From NCBI RefSeq assembly GCF_017982655.1, contig NZ_JABXYX010000053.1:1-49083 (forward strand): a DNA stretch of 49,083 nucleotides, read 5' to 3'. Source of the DNA: Brasilonema sp. CT11 (GTDB lineage: Bacteria; Cyanobacteriota; Cyanobacteriia; Cyanobacteriales; Nostocaceae). A program made the translations under genes and the position numbers. This document shows, piece by piece, positions 41,302 to 49,083 of this stretch. Numbering within the stretch: the stretch's first letter is position 1; the number at the start of each line of letters is the position of its first letter. Under the pieces are notes generated by a model. It saw nothing but the letters and a program-made list of their open reading frames with translations, ran no database searches and was not told the origin of the DNA.

Positions 41302-43242
41302 CTAAACCAGCAAACTTTGCATCAAGGGCTTATCTTCCGATATCTTACCCGTGCGCAACCATTGCGCTAGTTCAGCGGGTGGTTTGGCTTGGTTGAGGTG
41401 TTCCCGCAGTTTTGGACCTTCGAGAATTTCCTTCTGCAACAGTTCTTGTGCAGTCTCCTCCAGTAAGTCGCGGTTTTCTTGCAAAATACTCAAGGCAATA
41501 TGGTGAGCATTATCCACTATTTGCTTCACCTCGCGGTCAATTTCTCTTGCCACTTCCGGACTAATTGAACGACGCGGGTTACCATATCCTTCAAGAAACT
41601 GCTGTTGAGGTTTTTCAAATGCCACAGGACCAAGTTTATCACTCATACCGTAGAGGGTAACGCTGCGTTCCGCAAGGTCAGTCGCTTTTTGGATATCATC
41701 ACTCGCACCTGTGGACACTTTGCCAAAGACGGTTTCTTCTGCAGAACGTCCACCCAATAGGGTTGCAATCCGACCACGAATTTCGTCTTCTATCATCAAG
41801 AAGCGGTCTTCTTCCGGCATTTGAATTGTGTAACCCAAAGCACCAACTCCACGAGGGACAACAGAGATTTTCTCGACTTTACCAGCTCCTGGCATCAAAG
41901 CGCCGATGATGGCGTGACCAACTTCGTGATAAGCAACTGTCTTTTTCTCGGTTTCGTTGAGAACGCGAGAACGTTTTTCCAAACCAGCAACAACACGCTC
42001 AATGGCTTCGTTAAAATCAGCTGTCGTCACTGCTTGTTGATTTTGCCGTGCAGCAAGGAGTGCAGCTTCGTTGACAAGGTTCGCTAAATCTGCGCCAGCA
42101 AACCCAGGTGTTCTGATGGCGATCGTTGCTAAGTTCACATCATCAGCCAATTTGACATTTCTGGCATGAACTTTGAGGATAGCTTCACGACCAATTTTAT
42201 CTGGACGATCTACTACCACTTGACGGTCAAACCGACCAGGACGACGCAGTGCTTGATCTAGAATTTCCGGACGGTTGGTAGCGGCGATGATGATGACTCC
42301 AGTATTGGCATCAAAGCCGTCCATTTCGGTGAGTAACTGGTTGAGGGTTTGTTCGCGTTCATCGTTACCACCCATCATTGAACCACTACCGCGAGATTTA
42401 CCCAGTGCGTCCAATTCATCAATAAAGACAATGCAGGGGGCTTGTTGTTTTGCTTGCTCGAATAAGTCGCGGACTCGTGCAGCACCAACACCAACAAACA
42501 GTTCGATAAATTCAGAACCAGAAATACTGAAGAAGGGGACAGCAGCTTCACCAGCAATTGCCTTGGCGAGGAGTGTTTTACCCGTTCCTGGAGGTCCTAC
42601 CAACAACACACCTTTAGGTATTTTCGCTCCTAATGTGGTGTATTTCTCAGCATTTTTGAGAAAGTCAACAATCTCTTCCAGTTCGACTTTCGCTTCATCT
42701 ACACCAGCAACATCAAGAAATTTTACACCAGTGCTACCTTCAGAGTAGATGCGAGCCTTACTTTTACCTACTGTCAGTGCAGCGGGACCACCGCCGCCTC
42801 GATTGAGGAAAAAGCCCCAAATAGCAATGAAAATTAATGGTGGTGCAACCCAGCTTAAAAGAGTGCCAATCCAACCATTTTGGTCTGGTAGTGGTGCGGC
42901 AAACTCTACCTTATTGTCGCGGAGAATTTTAGGTAAATCCAAGTCGATCGCCACTGGTGTTGTTGCAAAGACTTGTTCTGTAGGTTTACCATCTGGGGTT
43001 TGAGTTTTAATCGCATACTCAATGCGATCGCTCCCCACAATAGCCCGCTCTACTTTACCTGTTTGTACCTGAGCAATAAAATCGCTATAGGGAACTTGCG
43101 GTAATTTCGGACCAAAAAAGCTAGGAACAATCAAGTTCAGCAGAAAAAGAAGGGTCAATAGAATGAGCAAGCTACCACCAAACTGACGCATTTTTGGTAG
43201 TTTGATTTGACGTTTTTTCTTATTATTACTTTCAACTGGCAT
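41302..43242 (-). CDS. ftsH: ATP-dependent zinc metalloprotease FtsH
   Basis: I start at the ATG at 43240-43242, giving 646 residues ([12 protein letters not shown]...), preceded by GGAGG 12 nt upstream; 11 further codons to 43275 are unlikely. Two membrane helices (about 22-42 and 128-147) flank a lumenal/periplasmic domain. The AAA module has Walker A GPPGTGKT (216-223), Walker B IVFIDEL (271-277) and the SRH segment [20 protein letters not shown]; the zinc site is HEVGH (439-443). FtsH hexamers degrade damaged membrane proteins such as photosystem II D1 and unassembled subunits. Cyanobacteria have several FtsH paralogues; which one this is was not determined. Its 3' end was duplicated at 40309-40612. 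Confidence 0.96.
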   Translation of the reverse strand: MPVESNNKKKRQIKLPKMRQFGGSLLILLTLLFLLNLIVPSFFGPKLPQVPYSDFIAQVQTGKVERAIVGSDRIEYAIKTQTPDGKPTEQVFATTPVAIDLDLPKILRDNKVEFAAPLPDQNGWIGTLLSWVAPPLIFIAIWGFFLNRGGGGPAALTVGKSKARIYSEGSTGVKFLDVAGVDEAKVELEEIVDFLKNAEKYTTLGAKIPKGVLLVGPPGTGKTLLAKAIAGEAAVPFFSISGSEFIELFVGVGAARVRDLFEQAKQQAPCIVFIDELDALGKSRGSGSMMGGNDEREQTLNQLLTEMDGFDANTGVIIIAATNRPEILDQALRRPGRFDRQVVVDRPDKIGREAILKVHARNVKLADDVNLATIAIRTPGFAGADLANLVNEAALLAARQNQQAVTTADFNEAIERVVAGLEKRSRVLNETEKKTVAYHEVGHAIIGALMPGAGKVEKISVVPRGVGALGYTIQMPEEDRFLMIEDEIRGRIATLLGGRSAEETVFGKVSTGASDDIQKATDLAERSVTLYGMSDKLGPVAFEKPQQQFLEGYGNPRRSISPEVAREIDREVKQIVDNAHHIALSILQENRDLLEETAQELLQKEILEGPKLREHLNQAKPPAELAQWLRTGKISEDKPLMQSLLV

Positions 43243-43440
43243 TTGTTGATTTACCCTCCACGTATACCAATTCAAAATTTAAAATTCATGGTTGCTGAGC
43301 GCAGTCGAAGCAAAGTTCAAAATGAACAAAACTAATTCTAGTAAGTCGTTGTGCTCCTAAATTTAGACAAATTCAATGTGTAATAGCTTCTTGCAGGTAG
43401 TAAGTTGCTTTTTACCACTAACCACTAAATAGTGATTATT

Positions 43441-44109
43441 TCACGTTAATAAAAGAGCGAATAAACCACACAAAGCGATACCATCAAATACCCCTGCACC
43501 ACCAATACTCAGAACTCCGGAACTCATAGCTTGAATGTCTTTAAGATGCAGTAAGTCAGCACCAATCAAGGTTCCAAGAATGCCACCAGCAAAAGCAACG
43601 GGAGCGGCATGGTTTGCAGCAATTAACATTGCAGACAAAGCTGCAGTCAAAGGAGCCAGCAACGGATTCATTTGTATGCCAATTCCAGGGACAACACGCG
43701 CTGCATAATAGCTAACAGCTGTTACAATCGCTGTTACTGATAAAATAGCGAGAGCGTTTCCTTGTGTAAATTGATAAAGTGCTAACAACACAGGGATCAA
43801 GCCTCCCCCCACATTCAGAGCTATCACAGTATAACGTTGTACTTTCCCAAGGGGTATACCCCAATATTCCCTCACCCACAAAGAAGCAAGGTCATTTGCC
43901 ACTGTTACAGAGGATTCGGTACGGTACACAGGGATATTGATGGTACTGGTCAATATCACTAGCGTAAATAATAAAGTTGCGATAGATGGGGAAAACCCTA
44001 ATTTTGCAACTGCAATTACCAGCACGTCTACTGCTACAACAAACCAAAAAAAAGGTAGCAGCAGTAATAACACCAAAAATAGCAGCAGCGACACTGGCAA
44101 GTAAATCAT
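43441..44109 (-). CDS. DUF1614 membrane protein
   Basis: The 222-residue integral membrane protein has about seven hydrophobic segments, beginning LPVSLLLFLVLLLLLPFFWF. Features of DUF1614 are the STINIPVYR segment, NVGGGLIPVLLALYQ, and the glycine-rich end (GGILGTLIGADLLHLKDI, then SIGGAGVFDGIALCGLFALL). The function is unknown. It is divergent from the small membrane protein gene at 44228. Confidence 0.88.
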   Translation of the reverse strand: MIYLPVSLLLFLVLLLLLPFFWFVVAVDVLVIAVAKLGFSPSIATLLFTLVILTSTINIPVYRTESSVTVANDLASLWVREYWGIPLGKVQRYTVIALNVGGGLIPVLLALYQFTQGNALAILSVTAIVTAVSYYAARVVPGIGIQMNPLLAPLTAALSAMLIAANHAAPVAFAGGILGTLIGADLLHLKDIQAMSSGVLSIGGAGVFDGIALCGLFALLLT

Positions 44110-44227
44110 GAGGGTTTACAATGCAGAGTGTTGTCTGTTGCTCTGCTTGAATTTATTTTAAAGAATGAGACATATTTTTCTATTTCGTGTCTCCCCCCCC
44201 AGATAAATGTGAATTGCCGTACTTGTT

Positions 44228-44416
44228 ATGCAAAATCAGCTTGGATTTGTTTTCAAAGTGTTTCTTCTCTCGGCTGGACTCTCAGCTTTGATTAAGTATA
44301 TTCTTCCGAATTTATATATCCCAGCCACAGCAACCAACGCCCTCGTGATCGTTTTTTTGCCGACCGTCATTCTGACAAGTGTTTTCTTATGGCGACTCCA
44401 ACGACAGCAAAATTAA
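44228..44416 (+). CDS. Small two-helix membrane protein (62 aa)
   Basis: The 62-residue protein has two membrane helices (about 7-26 and 36-55: GFVFKVFLLSAGLSALIKYI and NALVIVFLPTVILTSVFLW) and a basic C-terminus (RLQRQQN), suggesting a cytoplasmic tail. No strong Shine-Dalgarno sequence is present. It lies 90 bp upstream of the AI-2E-family gene on the same strand and may be co-transcribed with it. Function unknown. Confidence 0.7.
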   Translation: MQNQLGFVFKVFLLSAGLSALIKYILPNLYIPATATNALVIVFLPTVILTSVFLWRLQRQQN

Positions 44417-44506
44417 TAAAAAAGGTCTAGGCGGGAACTGCTAAAATTAGCTAACCTCACCGCAGCAAGAAAAAGTAGCAGTTCGTCAACAGCCAGGAGT
44501 TAGGTA

Positions 44507-45610
44507 GTGAATCTAGGTCAATGGATAGGGTTAATCGCTTTAGTTATTTCTTTATATATTCTGTGGCAAATTCGGGAAGTGCTGTTGCTGATGTTTGCCG
44601 CAGTTGTCTTAGCAACTACCCTAAATCGACTGGCTAGAAGGTTCCAACGCTCTGGAATGAAGCGTGGAATTGCGGTTTTGTTATCAGTAGCCATTTTTCT
44701 AGGCTTGATTGTACTCTTCTTCTTCGTAGTTGTACCGCCTTTTGCAAAGGAGTTTCAAGACTTAACATATCAAGTACCCAAGGGTTTGAATCGTTTTAAT
44801 GGCTGGTTTGACGAATTCAGATCTCGCATTCCTGACGAAATCATTCCGTATATACCTGATATCAACAGCCTGACTCAACAAGCACAACCATTTATCAATC
44901 GAGCACTGGGAAACTCCTTCGCCTTTGTATCCAGCTCTTTGGAAGTTGTCCTCAAGATTTTGTTGGTGCTGGTTTTGACAGGGATGTTATTAGCCAACCC
45001 CCAAGCTTACCGCAAAGTATTTGTACGCGTGTTCCCCTCATTTTATCGGCGGCGGGTAGATGGAATTTTAGATAAATGCGAAGTGTCGTTGGAAGGATGG
45101 GTAACCGGCGCTTTAATTGCTATGGGTGTTGTGGGACTGATGAGCTTAATTGGCTTATCAATTTTGCGCGTGCGTTCAGCACTGGCTTTGGGAGTTTTAG
45201 CAGGATTTTTGAACTTAATTCCTAATTTAGGTCCGACAATGAGTGTCGTACCAGCAATGGCGATCGCACTTTTGGATAGTCCCTGGAAAGCCCTGGCAGT
45301 ACTAGCTCTCTACTTTGTTATTCAGCAAGCTGAGGGCAATTTCATTACGCCAATTGTTATGGCGCATCAAGTGTCGCTGTTACCAGCTGTTACCTTAATA
45401 GCCCAGTTGTTTTTTGTGACATTCTTTGGTTTTCTGGGCTTGTTTCTTGCACTACCTCTGACTGTTGTGGCTAAAATTTGGGTGCAAGAAGTATTGATTA
45501 AAGATGTTTTGGATCAATGGGATGATAAATCTGATAGAGAAACTGAGTTTGTGCTTGTTTCTGATGAGCAACAAACAGAGAATAAGAGTGAAAATGTAGC
45601 AAATGACTGA
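44507..45610 (+). CDS. AI-2E/PerM family transporter
   Basis: The 367-residue membrane protein begins with GTG at 44507, supported by an AGGAG about 7 nt upstream. It has the AI-2E_transport layout: N-terminal helices (LIALVISLYILWQIREVLLL), an amphipathic extramembrane segment (about 90-145, FQDLTYQVPKGLNRFNGWFD), and C-terminal helices with the conserved GVLAGFLNLIPNLGPTMSVV and GNFITPIVMAHQVSLLPAVT. Family members include permeases proposed for autoinducer-2 export and Na+/H+ antiport; the substrate here is unknown. The tail (about 335-367) is acidic and hydrophilic. Confidence 0.92.
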   Translation: MNLGQWIGLIALVISLYILWQIREVLLLMFAAVVLATTLNRLARRFQRSGMKRGIAVLLSVAIFLGLIVLFFFVVVPPFAKEFQDLTYQVPKGLNRFNGWFDEFRSRIPDEIIPYIPDINSLTQQAQPFINRALGNSFAFVSSSLEVVLKILLVLVLTGMLLANPQAYRKVFVRVFPSFYRRRVDGILDKCEVSLEGWVTGALIAMGVVGLMSLIGLSILRVRSALALGVLAGFLNLIPNLGPTMSVVPAMAIALLDSPWKALAVLALYFVIQQAEGNFITPIVMAHQVSLLPAVTLIAQLFFVTFFGFLGLFLALPLTVVAKIWVQEVLIKDVLDQWDDKSDRETEFVLVSDEQQTENKSENVAND

Positions 45611-45811
45611 GCGAAATCTGCAGTTAAACCCTTTGTAGATAAGGGCTTGAGATTTGTTATGGCGTAGTTGTGTCCCGAAAGCAATAAATGTACAACTTAT
45701 ACACACCACAGCTTATACCAAAAGTAGATAAAAAAGTTTCCACTAAAGCTTAAGCTTTTATTCAAGTTGTTTACTCCTGGCTAACTACCAAAATTCCAGG
45801 TAGTTTCTTAT

Positions 45812-47143
45812 ATGGCAACAAAAGCAACAGTGCCAAAACCTACACTTTCAACAATCGACGCAATTGCCTTGATTGTTGGGATGGTGGTTGGTGTAGGCAT
45901 ATTTAAGACACCAGCCTTAGTCGCAGCCAATGTACAGAGTGGAGGTATTGCACTACTAGCATGGTTACTAGGTGGAGGGATGTCCTTGGTTGGTGCACTC
46001 TGTTATGCAGAGTTGACCACCGCTTATCCCGATGCTGGGGGGACTTATCATTATCTCATGCGTGCTTTTGGCAGAAGTCCTGCCTTTTTGTTTGCTTGGG
46101 CGCGGATGACTATTATTCAAACTGGTTCGATTGCTCTACCAGCGTTCGTGTTTGGGGATTATGCATCTGAGTTACTACCTTTAGGGGAATACTCTTCAGC
46201 CATTTACGCTATATGTGTGGTCATTTGCCTGACAAGTTTGAATATTGTAGGTGTGCAGCAAGGGAAGTGGACTCAGAACTGGCTAACGGCAGCAAAAGTC
46301 CTGGGTTTAGTGCTAATAATTATTGTTAGTATTTTCTTTGCCTCACAAGTACCGCCAAATACATCAACTACAGCTACTCAAAACGCCGCTTTTGGTCAGG
46401 CAATGATTTTTGTGTTGTTAACCTATGGTGGTTGGAATGAAGCTGCCTACATTTCAGCAGAAGTACGGGATGGCAAACGCAACATGGTGCGTGTTTTGTT
46501 AGGAAGCATTGCTATCATCACAGTCATTTTTGTGTTGATTAACCTAGCATTCATTTACGGCTTGGGACTTGCAGGTTTGGCTTCATCGTCAGCACCAATA
46601 GCTGATTTGATGCGTCGCGCTGTTGGAGAAAATGGAGCAAGATTCGTCAGCTTCTTAATTGCGGTTTCAGCCTTAGGTGCAATCAATGCCACGATTTTTA
46701 CTGGTGCCCGTACTAACTACGCTCTAGGGCGCGACTTTCGGAATTTTGCATTCTTGGGACGTTGGCAAGAAAGTACTGGTACCCCAAAGAATGCCTTGCT
46801 GGTTCAAGGGGCAATTTCCTTAGCACTGATAGTACTGGGTGCCTTAACTCGCAAAGGTTTTGAAACGATGGTAGACTACACAGCTCCAGTGTTTTGGTTG
46901 TTTTTTCTCCTGTCTGGGGTAGCATTACTGGTTCTGCGCTCCCGAGAGCCAAATGTTCCCCGTCCTTTTCGTGTGCCTCTTTACCCTTGGACACCGTTGC
47001 TGTTTTGTGCAATTTGTGCATACTTACTATACTCCAGCCTAACTTATGCAGGTATTGGAGGTATCACTGGATTGATTATTCTTTTAACAGGTATTCCTTT
47101 ACTGCTCCTCAACCGTCAACGAACCACTTCCACAAATCCTTAA
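45812..47143 (+). CDS. APC family amino acid permease
   Basis: The 443-residue transporter has about 12 membrane helices. Helix 1 carries the unwound GVGIFKTP motif (IVGMVVGVGIFKTPALVA), followed by YAELTTAYPDAGGTYHYLMR and the family motif GGWNEAAYISAEVRDGKRNM. It probably imports amino acids in exchange for another solute or with protons. The start at 45812 is preceded by no clear Shine-Dalgarno sequence. The stop is 18 nt before the methyltransferase gene, so the two may be co-transcribed. Confidence 0.93.
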   Translation: MATKATVPKPTLSTIDAIALIVGMVVGVGIFKTPALVAANVQSGGIALLAWLLGGGMSLVGALCYAELTTAYPDAGGTYHYLMRAFGRSPAFLFAWARMTIIQTGSIALPAFVFGDYASELLPLGEYSSAIYAICVVICLTSLNIVGVQQGKWTQNWLTAAKVLGLVLIIIVSIFFASQVPPNTSTTATQNAAFGQAMIFVLLTYGGWNEAAYISAEVRDGKRNMVRVLLGSIAIITVIFVLINLAFIYGLGLAGLASSSAPIADLMRRAVGENGARFVSFLIAVSALGAINATIFTGARTNYALGRDFRNFAFLGRWQESTGTPKNALLVQGAISLALIVLGALTRKGFETMVDYTAPVFWLFFLLSGVALLVLRSREPNVPRPFRVPLYPWTPLLFCAICAYLLYSSLTYAGIGGITGLIILLTGIPLLLLNRQRTTSTNP

Positions 47144-47161
47144 TTCATGGAGAGATATGTC

Positions 47162-47830
47162 ATGAAATTACAGGCAACGTTAAAGGTTTTGTTTGCAACA
47201 GTGAGTGTAAGTAGCCTAATGTTGGCTGGTTGCACTCCGCAAGAGCAACTGAATTCCCAAGCACAGAATGAAGCGTCTCCTTCTGCCGTAGAAGTCCAGC
47301 AAACATCTACACCAAGTGCCCAACCTAGAGAACGGACACCTGATGTTGTATACGTACCAACACCTCCGGAAGTTGTCGATAGAATGTTGAAAGTTGCTAA
47401 AGTTGGCAAAAATGATGTTCTATATGACCTTGGTAGTGGAGATGGACGAATTCCCATTGCTGCAATACAGAAGTATGGTGTCAAGAAGGCTGTTGGTATA
47501 GATATTGACCCACAACGCATCAAAGAAGCTAACGAAAATGCTCAAAAAGCTGGACTCACTGGCAAAGTGCAGTTTCTCCAACAAGACTTATTTACTACTG
47601 ATTTTAGTGATGCAACAGTAGTAACTCTCTACTTGCTACCTGAACTCAATGTCAAATTGCGTCCGCAGATCTTGAAACTCAAACCTGGTACCCGTATCGT
47701 GTCGCACGCTTTTGATATGGGTCAGTGGAAACCTGAGAAAACCGAGCAAGTGGATGGAAGAACAATTTATTTCTGGACTGTTCCAAAACAAATTCCGGCA
47801 AATTTACAGCAGTCAACTCCTAGCAGTTAA
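47162..47830 (+). CDS. Lipoprotein class I SAM-dependent methyltransferase
   Basis: Starting at ATG 47162, which has GGAGAG 7 nt upstream (47149-47154), the 222-residue protein has a lipobox LAGC with Cys24 after a signal peptide, a Ser/Gln/Pro-rich linker (about 25-60), and a Rossmann methyltransferase domain with motif I VLYDLGSGDG (87-96) and GIDIDPQRI as motif II. An ATG at 47147 overlaps the Shine-Dalgarno site and is not preferred. A methyltransferase outside the cytoplasm is unusual because SAM is cytoplasmic, but such proteins are common in cyanobacteria and often also look like DUF-type lipoproteins. The substrate is unknown. Confidence 0.88.
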   Translation: MKLQATLKVLFATVSVSSLMLAGCTPQEQLNSQAQNEASPSAVEVQQTSTPSAQPRERTPDVVYVPTPPEVVDRMLKVAKVGKNDVLYDLGSGDGRIPIAAIQKYGVKKAVGIDIDPQRIKEANENAQKAGLTGKVQFLQQDLFTTDFSDATVVTLYLLPELNVKLRPQILKLKPGTRIVSHAFDMGQWKPEKTEQVDGRTIYFWTVPKQIPANLQQSTPSS

Positions 47831-48003
47831 TGAACGTAAATTCAACAGGTTTCAAGCAGTATAAAAAACACTCGAATGAAATAAGAAAGTAAAACAAAGC
47901 GGAGTCGAGCGCGATGAAAACAATTTATCTCGCCTCGACTTGACTGAATTTGCTAGACAAGCTTTGCTTTGAGGTGATAAGATATAAATCCTAATGTTGC
48001 TTA

Positions 48004-48076
<73 letters not shown>

Positions 48077-48098
48077 TTTTTGAATCCAGGTTATGAAT

Positions 48099-48185
48099 TG
48101 TCATTGCGAGCGTAACGAAGTGGAGCGAAGCAATCGCAGGGGTTTGAGATTGCCACGCTACGCTACCGCTCCGCTCGCAATGACA
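48099..48185. repeat. MITE-like palindromic repeat with 14-bp perfect ends
   Basis: TGTCATTGCGAGCG (48099-48112) and CGCTCGCAATGACA (48172-48185) form perfect inverted repeats around 87 bp. Positions 48114-48207 are repeated at 48276-48369 with a single difference. A degenerate left arm occurs at 17026. Confidence 0.88.
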
Positions 48186-48237
48186 GAGTTGCGTTATTTT
48201 TGCGTAATATCAAGTCCGGTTAATTAGTTATCAAAAG

Positions 48238-48369
48238 TCCGTAGCGTTAGCGTAGCGTGTCCAAAGGACATACGCAACGAAGTGGAGCGAAGCAATCGCA
48301 GGGGTTTGAGATTGCCACGCTACGCTACCGCTCCGCTCGCAATGACAAAGTTGCGTTATTTTTGCGTAA
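48238..48369. repeat. Composite repeat: GCG-rich interspersed repeat plus second copy of the palindrome
   Basis: ccgtagcgttagcgtagcgtgtccaaaggacata (48239-48272, a family also seen near 290-340) is joined to 94 bp (48276-48369) repeating 48114-48207 in direct orientation at a 162-bp offset. The right arm CGCTCGCAATGACA lies at 48334-48347, but the left arm is replaced by the other repeat. Confidence 0.85.
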
Positions 48370-48424
48370 GTCGTGAGATTGACTGACAAAAACTGTCTAA
48401 ATCGCTGGAGATTTGAATCCGACA

Positions 48425-49083
48425 TTACTTTCTATTAAGAACATCATCACAAAGGTGACGATCTTCAACCTTAACATTAAGGTCATTCTTCAGATAATCA
48501 GAAGCCCAACTACAACCACGTATCAATAAGTTATCCAAATCCATGTCCCATAGTTTCACTGTTTTGTCAGAACTAGCTGTAGCAATGGTTTTACCATCCG
48601 GGCTGAACACTAGACTATTGACATAATTGCTATGTCCATTCAGGGTATTACGTAACTGCCCGTCTAGATTCCACAGTTTCACTGTTGTGTCCCAACTAGC
48701 TGTAGCAATCGTTTTACCATCCGGGCTGAATACTACACTTGTAACTATACTGTTATGCCCAGTCAAGGTATGCAGTAACTGCCCGTCTAGATTCCACAGT
48801 TTCACTGTTGTGTCAGCACTTGCAGATGCAATCGTTTTACCATCCGGGCTGAATACCACATTTGTAACTATACTGTTATGCCCCGTTAAGGTATTACGTA
48901 ACTGCCCGTCTAGATTCCACAGTTTCACTGTTGTGTCCCAACTAGCTGTAGCAATCGTTTTACCATCCGGGCTGAACACCACACGTAAGACTGAATCGCT
49001 ATGCCCAGTTAGGGTATGCAGTAACTGCCCGTCTAGATTCCACAGTTTCACTGTTTTGTCAGAACTCCCTGTAGCAATGGTTT
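48425..49083 (-). CDS. WD40-repeat protein, C-terminal part (5' end outside window)
   Basis: The open frame continues past the right edge ([14 protein letters not shown] reads through without a start), so this is the 3' end of a larger gene. It encodes five WD40 units of 41 residues; those in the repeated DNA are near-identical (e.g. [24 protein letters not shown]). After the last blade comes [20 protein letters not shown], ending [12 protein letters not shown], the tail I recall from cyanobacterial nSTAND1/NACHT-WD40 proteins. A GTG within the frame at 49049-49051 is an internal Val codon, not the start. Function (for example, signal-sensing NTPase) is an inference from the tail. Confidence 0.9.
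   Translation of the reverse strand, partial: TIATGSSDKTVKLWNLDGQLLHTLTGHSDSVLRVVFSPDGKTIATASWDTTVKLWNLDGQLRNTLTGHNSIVTNVVFSPDGKTIASASADTTVKLWNLDGQLLHTLTGHNSIVTSVVFSPDGKTIATASWDTTVKLWNLDGQLRNTLNGHSNYVNSLVFSPDGKTIATASSDKTVKLWDMDLDNLLIRGCSWASDYLKNDLNVKVEDRHLCDDVLNRK
48528..49083. repeat. 123-bp tandem coding repeats (WD40 units)
   Basis: aactgcccgtctagattcca recurs at about 48654, 48777, 48900 and 49023, exactly 123 bp (41 codons) apart, and the intervening 100 bp differ at only a few positions. This is a recently homogenised or amplified array inside the WD40 gene. Confidence 0.9.

Larger units (their letters stand above)
40832..41605. repeat. Duplicated segment, copy 2
   Basis: The partner of 39840-40612. 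Its right end continues into the intact ftsH gene, so this copy is probably the parental locus. Confidence 0.93.

Noticed and set aside
48528-49083. Possible CRISPR array
   Set aside because: The 123-bp period, high similarity over the whole unit and continuous WD40 reading frame show coding repeats.

Overview
The window looks like chromosomal DNA of a filamentous, probably heterocyst-forming (Nostocales-type) cyanobacterium. The evidence is a phycocyanobilin synthase (pcyA), a 78-residue cyanobacterial RNA polymerase omega subunit, a COP23-domain protein, a DUF3531 protein, a DevBCA-type exporter, a Mo-nitrogenase C-terminal-domain orphan, many GCGATCGC (HIP1) octamers and several families of short palindromic interspersed repeats. 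No taxon was computed; this is a reading of gene content.

Layout. 1-6.9 kb: the 3' end of ftsY, a GAF-PP2C phosphatase, a NUDIX/DUF3531 pair, a secreted TPR protein, a CbiO-like ABC ATPase, a small conserved gene and pcyA. 7.4-10.8 kb: a devB-devC-devA-like exporter operon. 10.9-16.9 kb: a HAD phosphatase, a CNNM/CBS/CorC membrane protein and mfd. 17.4-22.2 kb: an accessory block with a small acidic protein, a caspase-nSTAND1 NTPase transcribed divergently from a Trypco1-like protein, and an orphan Mo-nitro_C protein. 22.2-25.4 kb: a decayed and an intact copy of a left-handed beta-helix gamma-carbonic-anhydrase-like gene, flanking a cupin and a creatininase-family gene. 25.6-29.6 kb: malic enzyme, a Ser/Thr kinase with an extracellular PsbP-like domain and a DUF433/DUF5615 toxin-antitoxin pair. 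29.7-34.2 kb: two secreted trypsin-like proteases (one with TPRs), a COP23 protein, a secreted unknown and rpoZ. 34.3-39.6 kb: fasciclin, GH13 amylase, SMR exporter, DUF2087 and a WD40 protein. 39.8-43.2 kb: a 0.77-kb duplication carrying a small membrane protein gene and the 3' end of ftsH, beside intact ftsH. 43.4-47.8 kb: membrane proteins (DUF1614, a 62-residue protein, AI-2E/PerM, an APC permease) and a lipoprotein methyltransferase. 48.0 kb to the end: tRNA-Lys(CUU), a duplicated MITE-like palindrome and the 3' end of a WD40-repeat gene.

Three observations stand out. (1) The caspase-nSTAND1 / Trypco1 pair looks like an NTP-dependent conflict or regulated-cell-death module with an unusual non-WD40 C-terminus. 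(2) The two-domain carbonic-anhydrase-like protein appears to have its zinc histidines partitioned between its two fused domains, in the pattern that normally lies across two subunits of gamma-CA; a degraded paralogue sits 2 kb away. (3) In the ftsH duplication, the HIP1-armed hairpin between convergent genes has a 12-nt loop that is exactly inverted between the two copies, a natural micro-inversion between palindromic arms.
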